Part shown: one piece after another, positions 60,856-64,000 of the stretch
Layout of the letters: each line of letters opens with the position of its first letter
Position numbering within the stretch: position 1 is the stretch's first letter
Assembly (NCBI RefSeq): GCF_031082405.1
Contig: NZ_JAVHJU010000061.1
Location: 62,001-126,000 of the forward strand
Length of the DNA stretch: 64,000 bases
Direction: 5' to 3'
Origin: Amycolatopsis sp. A133
GTDB taxonomy: Bacteria; Actinomycetota; Actinomycetes; Mycobacteriales; Pseudonocardiaceae
The notes under the pieces: generated by a model
The model's database searches: none
What the model saw: the letters and a program-made list of their open reading frames with translations, nothing else
Told to the model about the DNA's origin: nothing
Position numbers and translations under genes: made by a program

Positions 60856-61476
60856 TCAGCCGGCGCCGGAGATGAACCCGCGGACGGAGTTCGCGACGAG
60901 CTCCACGGCGATGGCCGCGAGCAGCAGACCGGCCACCTTGGCCAGCAGCGTGATGCCGCTTTCCTTGATCAGCCGGATGACGAAGCCGGAGTAGCGCATG
61001 CAGAGGTAGATCACGAAGTGGGTCGTGACGATCGCCAGCGCCAGTGCGATGTACGCGCCGACGTGCCCGTCGGCCTGCCGGACGAACACGATGGTCGCGG
61101 CGATCGCGCCGGGCCCGGCCAGCAGCGGCGTGCCCAGCGGCACCAGGGCGACGTTGACGTCTTCGCCCGCCGCCTCCGGCTCGTGCCCGCTGCCGGTGAG
61201 CAGCTGCAGCGCGATCAGCAGGAGCAGCAGCCCGCCCGCGCCCTGCAGCGCCGGGATGCCGATGCCGAGGTAGGCCAGGATCGCCTGGCCCGCGACCGCG
61301 AACAGGCTGATGACCAGCAGCGACACCAGGACGGCCTGCCGGGCGGCGCGCGCCCGGGCCGCCATCGATTTGCGGCCGACGAGGCTGAGGAACACCGGCA
61401 CGGTGCCGGGCGGGTCCATGATGACGATCAGGGTGATCGTCGCACTCATGAACAGTTTCGCGTCGAAGAGCGCCAT
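60856..61476 (-). CDS. marC: MarC-family membrane protein
   Basis: This 206-aa protein has six predicted helices and the family motifs ITLIVIMDPPGTVPVFLSL near the N-terminus and VPLGTPLLAGPGAIA in the middle. MarC proteins were once linked to multiple antibiotic resistance; their real function is unclear. The ATG at 61476 is separated from the PHP gene's stop codon by 1 bp, so the two are co-transcribed. Confidence 0.9.
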   Translation of the reverse strand: MALFDAKLFMSATITLIVIMDPPGTVPVFLSLVGRKSMAARARAARQAVLVSLLVISLFAVAGQAILAYLGIGIPALQGAGGLLLLLIALQLLTGSGHEPEAAGEDVNVALVPLGTPLLAGPGAIAATIVFVRQADGHVGAYIALALAIVTTHFVIYLCMRYSGFVIRLIKESGITLLAKVAGLLLAAIAVELVANSVRGFISGAG

Positions 61477-61477
61477 G

Positions 61478-62350
61478 TCAGCCCTTCACGACCTGGAACC
61501 CCGTGGCGCGCGAAGCGAGCTCTTCGAACTGCCCGGGGTCGGTGGTGCACTCGCCGAGCGCGATCGTCTTGTTGGTGCCGTGGTAGTCGCTGGACCCGGT
61601 GACGAGCAGGCCGAGTTCGCCGGCCAGCTCGCGGGTGCGGGCCCGCGTCGGCGCGTCGTGGTTCGGGTGGTCGGCCTCGACACCGGTGAGCCCGCGCGCG
61701 GCCAGCCCGGCGAGGGTGTCCTCGCTGATCGTGGCGCCGCGGCTGAAGGCGAAGGGGTGCGCGACGACCGTGACGCCGCCGGCGGCGGCGATCATGTCGA
61801 TGGCCTCCTCGACCGGCGTGTCACGACGGGCGACGTAGTAGCCGCGCCGGGGGCTCAGGTAGTCGGCGAAGGCTTCGTCGACGGACTTGACCAGCCCGGC
61901 GCGGACCAGCGCCTGGGCCAGGTGGGGACGTCCGGGCGGGGAGTCCTCGGGCAGCAGGCCGAAGATCTCGTCGGCGTCGATCGGGAGACCGTCGGCGGCC
62001 ATCCGCTCGGCCATCCGCCGCAGCCGGGTGCGGCGCTCGAGCCGCAGCCGGGTCTGCTCGGTGACGACGGGCTCCGACGTCGGGTCGAAGAGGTAGGCAA
62101 GCAGGTGGACGCTGATCTGCCGGCCCGTTTCGGGGTCGGCCGACACCGTGGAGAGCTCGGCGCCGGGAACCAGCGTCAGGCCTGGTGACACCGCTTCGGA
62201 AGCGGGCGCCCAGCCCGCGGTGGTGTCGTGGTCGGTGATCGCGACGACGTCGAGCCCGGCTTTCGCGGCCGCGGCGACGAGCCCGGCCGGCGTGTCGGTG
62301 CCGTCGGAAGCGGTGGAGTGGGCGTGCAGGTCGATGCGCATCGGGTCCAT
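61478..62350 (-). CDS. PHP-domain phosphoesterase (RNase AM/YciV-like)
   Basis: This 290-aa protein shows the PHP metal site: DLHAHSTASDGTDTP (His9, His11), AITDHDTTAG, PGAELST, VVAHPFAFS, and GSSDYHGT near the C-terminus, nearly all of the nine expected metal ligands. Relatives hydrolyse 3',5'-bisphosphonucleosides or trim RNA 5' ends. The start may be ATG 62350 or ATG 62341. Gene order PH-domain protein, PHP, MarC is common in actinobacteria. Confidence 0.9.
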   Translation of the reverse strand: MDPMRIDLHAHSTASDGTDTPAGLVAAAAKAGLDVVAITDHDTTAGWAPASEAVSPGLTLVPGAELSTVSADPETGRQISVHLLAYLFDPTSEPVVTEQTRLRLERRTRLRRMAERMAADGLPIDADEIFGLLPEDSPPGRPHLAQALVRAGLVKSVDEAFADYLSPRRGYYVARRDTPVEEAIDMIAAAGGVTVVAHPFAFSRGATISEDTLAGLAARGLTGVEADHPNHDAPTRARTRELAGELGLLVTGSSDYHGTNKTIALGECTTDPGQFEELASRATGFQVVKG

Positions 62351-62389
62351 TGTCGACGATGCGCTACGTCACATGCGCGGCGGGACGGG

Positions 62390-62950
62390 TCAGCCGACCG
62401 GCTTCTTGCCGCGGGCGGCCCGCTGGGCCTTGATCATCGAGAAGCGTTCGGCCTGCTTCTGCTTGTCGCCGAAGACCAGCTCGGAGATCGTGTCGTAGAA
62501 CTCTTCGGGCCGCGGCAGGAAGTCGATCTTGTTCAGCGCCTGGATCTGACCGGCGGACTCCACCACCATCGTGCCGTAGCCCATCATGCGGCCGGTGGCC
62601 GTGCGGACGTAGCTGAGGTCGGTGACCTTGCTGATCGGCATCATCAGCACCTTGGTGGTGAACACCCCGGTGGTCATGACGAACCGCTTGTCGGTGACCA
62701 CCAGGCGCTCGACCCACCACTCCATCACCACGTAGGCGAACCGCAGGACGACGAGCAGCGCGACGTACCAGAGGATGTTCTGGCCGATGTACAGCGCCGG
62801 TGGCAGCAGGTAGGACACCAGCACGCAGACGGCCAGCAGGGCGGCCGCCTCGAAGGTGTCCCACAGCAGCACCGCCCAGTGGCGGCGGATCCGGATGACC
62901 CGCCGCTCGGTGTCGAGGAGGTACTCGTCGGGGTCGCGTGGCGCGAACAT
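62390..62950 (-). CDS. Membrane protein with bacterial PH domain
   Basis: This 186-aa protein has a short N-terminus, two membrane helices (about 28-47, VLLWDTFEAAALLAVCVLV, and 56-76) and a bacterial PH-like (DUF304) domain (WVERLVVTDKRFVMTTGVFTTKVLMMPISKVTDLSYVRT). A charged C-terminal tail follows (GDKQKQAERFSMIKAQRAARGKK). It probably sits at the cytoplasmic face of the membrane; its binding partner is unknown. ATG start. Confidence 0.88.
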   Translation of the reverse strand: MFAPRDPDEYLLDTERRVIRIRRHWAVLLWDTFEAAALLAVCVLVSYLLPPALYIGQNILWYVALLVVLRFAYVVMEWWVERLVVTDKRFVMTTGVFTTKVLMMPISKVTDLSYVRTATGRMMGYGTMVVESAGQIQALNKIDFLPRPEEFYDTISELVFGDKQKQAERFSMIKAQRAARGKKPVG

Positions 62951-62971
62951 GGTTCGAGGGTAACCCCGCGA

Positions 62972-63130
62972 TCAGCCCTTGAACACGCTGCTGACGAAGG
63001 TGATCACCGATTCGGCCGAGCTTCGGAGGAAGTCGATGATGTTGCCGACGAGGCCGGCAGCCTGCCCAGGCTGGGCGATGACGAAGAACAGCACCAACGC
63101 GATGCCGGCGAGGCCCGCAATCTTCTTCAC
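62972..63130 (-). CDS. 52-aa hydrophobic peptide
   Basis: The frame encodes MKKIAGLAGIALVLFFVIAQ, then PGQAAGLVGNIIDFLRSSAE and SVITFVSSVFKG, ending in TGA. It has a basic start, one hydrophobic helix and an amphipathic C-terminal part, a pattern I recall from small actinobacterial proteins of unknown function. GTG 63130 is used; a GTG two codons upstream is possible. It lies 21 bp upstream of the PH-domain gene on the same strand. The composition and stop position support a real gene, though it is short. Confidence 0.7.
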   Translation of the reverse strand: MKKIAGLAGIALVLFFVIAQPGQAAGLVGNIIDFLRSSAESVITFVSSVFKG

Positions 63131-63332
63131 GTTCACCGCGATCAAATCCCGTCTCTTACGGTGACACCGGACAACAGCAGAGATCCTGACGTTTTACGTT
63201 GTACCGCACTGAACAGGCGTAGGGGAGGAAAGTCCCGCGCTTGGGTCAGCACGCGGTCCGAAGTGTACCGTACGGCTACTCTCCGTGTACAGGACATCGG
63301 TTTTCAAGTCGGGGACGTCTACCCTTTGGGAC

Positions 63333-63746
63333 ATGGACGGCGTCATCAGCACCACGATCCGTTGCGTCGGCGGGATCGCGTTCGACGACCAGGGCCGCTT
63401 GCTGCTCATCCGGCGGGTCAACGACCCCGGATCGGGCCGGTGGTCGCTGCCGGGCGGCCGGGTAGAACCGGGCGAATCGGACGAAACGGCCGTGGTCAGA
63501 GAACTTTCCGAAGAAACCGGCCTGAAGGTGATTCCGGGCACACTGATCGGGACCGTGACGCGCGGACCGTACGAGATCCACGACTACGCCTGCGAAGTGG
63601 TGGGCGGGGTTCTCACGGCGGGTGATGACGCCTCCGCAGTTCGTTGGTCCGATGCGGCAGACCTCGAGGCCTTGGAGGCGGCTGGAGAACTGGTGGACCT
63701 GCTTTTCGTGACGCTGCGTGATTGGGAAGCGTTACCACGGACCTGA
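63333..63746 (+). CDS. NUDIX hydrolase
   Basis: This 137-aa single-domain protein has the NUDIX box GGRVEPGESDETAVVREL followed by SEETGLKV (about residues 42-66), the Gx5Ex7REUxEExGU pattern. Strands GGIAFDDQGRLLLIRRV and the C-terminal AVRWSDAADLEAL fit small NTP-cleaning MutT-like enzymes. The exact substrate (modified NTP, ADP-ribose or other) cannot be told. ATG 63333 is chosen because the open frame upstream runs through the promoter. It is divergent from the small peptide and PH genes. Confidence 0.9.
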   Translation: MDGVISTTIRCVGGIAFDDQGRLLLIRRVNDPGSGRWSLPGGRVEPGESDETAVVRELSEETGLKVIPGTLIGTVTRGPYEIHDYACEVVGGVLTAGDDASAVRWSDAADLEALEAAGELVDLLFVTLRDWEALPRT

Positions 63747-63876
63747 GGCCCGCGAACAGCAGCCCCCGCCCTTCCCGGGGGGCGTCCCCGGATCCAGTCT
63801 ACCGGCGCCCACGGACAAAACCGGCCCCGCGCAGCCGTTTGTCCACAAGCCGCCCCGGCTGTGGACACCCGGCCGG

Positions 63877-64000
63877 CTACAGCGGCAACCAGGTCATCCG
63901 CTGCCCGTGCGGCGCGGTCCGGGCCAAGGCGTGCGCCTCGGCTTTCCCGCCCTCCCACCGGACCACGCCCAGCGTCGCGAGCCCATCGGCACCCGCCAGG
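63877..64000 (-). CDS. C-terminal end of an unidentified protein, cut by the right edge
   Basis: About 40 residues are visible, ending VVRWEGGKAEAHALARTAPH, then GQRMTWLPL and TAG. The codon use is typical of the window's genes, so this is probably coding. I do not recognise the family. The bulk of the gene lies beyond the edge. Confidence 0.6.
   Translation of the reverse strand, partial: LAGADGLATLGVVRWEGGKAEAHALARTAPHGQRMTWLPL

Noticed and set aside
63240..63300. Possible operator in GTGTACCGTACGG...CCGTGTAC upstream of the NUDIX gene
   Set aside because: The repeats are direct or partial rather than a clean dyad, so no regulator can be proposed.
63770..63810. GC-rich run after the NUDIX gene as a terminator
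   Set aside because: Pairing is short and imperfect; not strong enough to list.

Overview
The window is high-GC actinobacterial chromosome, with GTG, TTG and ATG starts, many 4-base stop/start overlaps and dense coding. Gene content and order point to a Pseudonocardiaceae member, most likely Amycolatopsis or a close relative; this taxonomic call is inference. The backbone is, from memory, the same order as the Mycobacterium tuberculosis Rv3199c-Rv3212 neighbourhood: nudC, K+ channel, adnB, adnA, alkyltransferase-like gene, TIGR02569 kinase-like gene, moeZ, DUF3152 protease, TetR gene, DUF3107 gene, MiaE-like gene, rhlE and a beta-propeller gene. Lineage-specific blocks are inserted between these. 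I see no prophage, IS element, CRISPR array, tRNA or rRNA.

Layout. 1-3.1 kb: carbohydrate ABC importer (permease cut by the left edge, binding lipoprotein) with a ROK repressor. 3.4-10.5 kb: nudC, an M16 peptidase pair (one catalytic, one lacking the zinc motif) and two tandem DUF2207 membrane proteins. 10.5-20.4 kb: two paralogous YpfJ-type zinc peptidases bracket a membrane locus (RDD, SpoIIM-like, DUF58, MoxR, DUF4350, DUF4129, multi-pass protein). 20.3-29.6 kb: small membrane protein, K+ channel, DoxX-like protein, the AdnAB helicase-nuclease pair and an alkyltransferase-like protein. 29.6-34.6 kb: iron-box-controlled siderophore-interacting protein, stand-alone HemD, WYL regulator with DUF3224 gene, winged-helix protein and a DUF4097 protein.

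34.7-43.6 kb: a tight leftward nitrate-assimilation operon, nasA, flavin oxidoreductase, narK, nirB, nirD and nnaR (HemD-like domain fused to a DNA-binding domain), with a GlnR-like site upstream of nasA. 43.7-48.9 kb: TIGR02569 gene, moeZ, DUF3152 metzincin-like protease, a hydrolase and a TetR gene. 49.0-52.0 kb: hydrolase plus AurF-type diiron oxygenase, divergent from a TetR gene and a DUF4873 gene around a 15-bp operator. 52.1-57.3 kb: DUF3107, MiaE-like, rhlE, propeller and small membrane genes. 57.3-64 kb: RecB/Cas4-like nuclease, secreted GH78 rhamnosidase with a LacI-type operator, marC, PHP phosphoesterase, PH-domain protein, a 52-aa peptide, a NUDIX hydrolase and a cut gene at the right edge.

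The most unusual content is non-coding. Three families of palindrome-rich dispersed repeats lie mostly between genes. Family A has a TTTCACGTGAAA core with arms that differ between copies but stay complementary. Family B has 21-bp units arranged head-to-head into large inverted arrays. Family C is an 89-bp module with 19-21-bp terminal inverted repeats. Four of the seven loci lie between convergent genes. One family A pair lies inside an open reading frame and adds two in-frame SFHVKAP peptides; another separates adnA from adnB. Families A and B share the octamer TCACGTGA.
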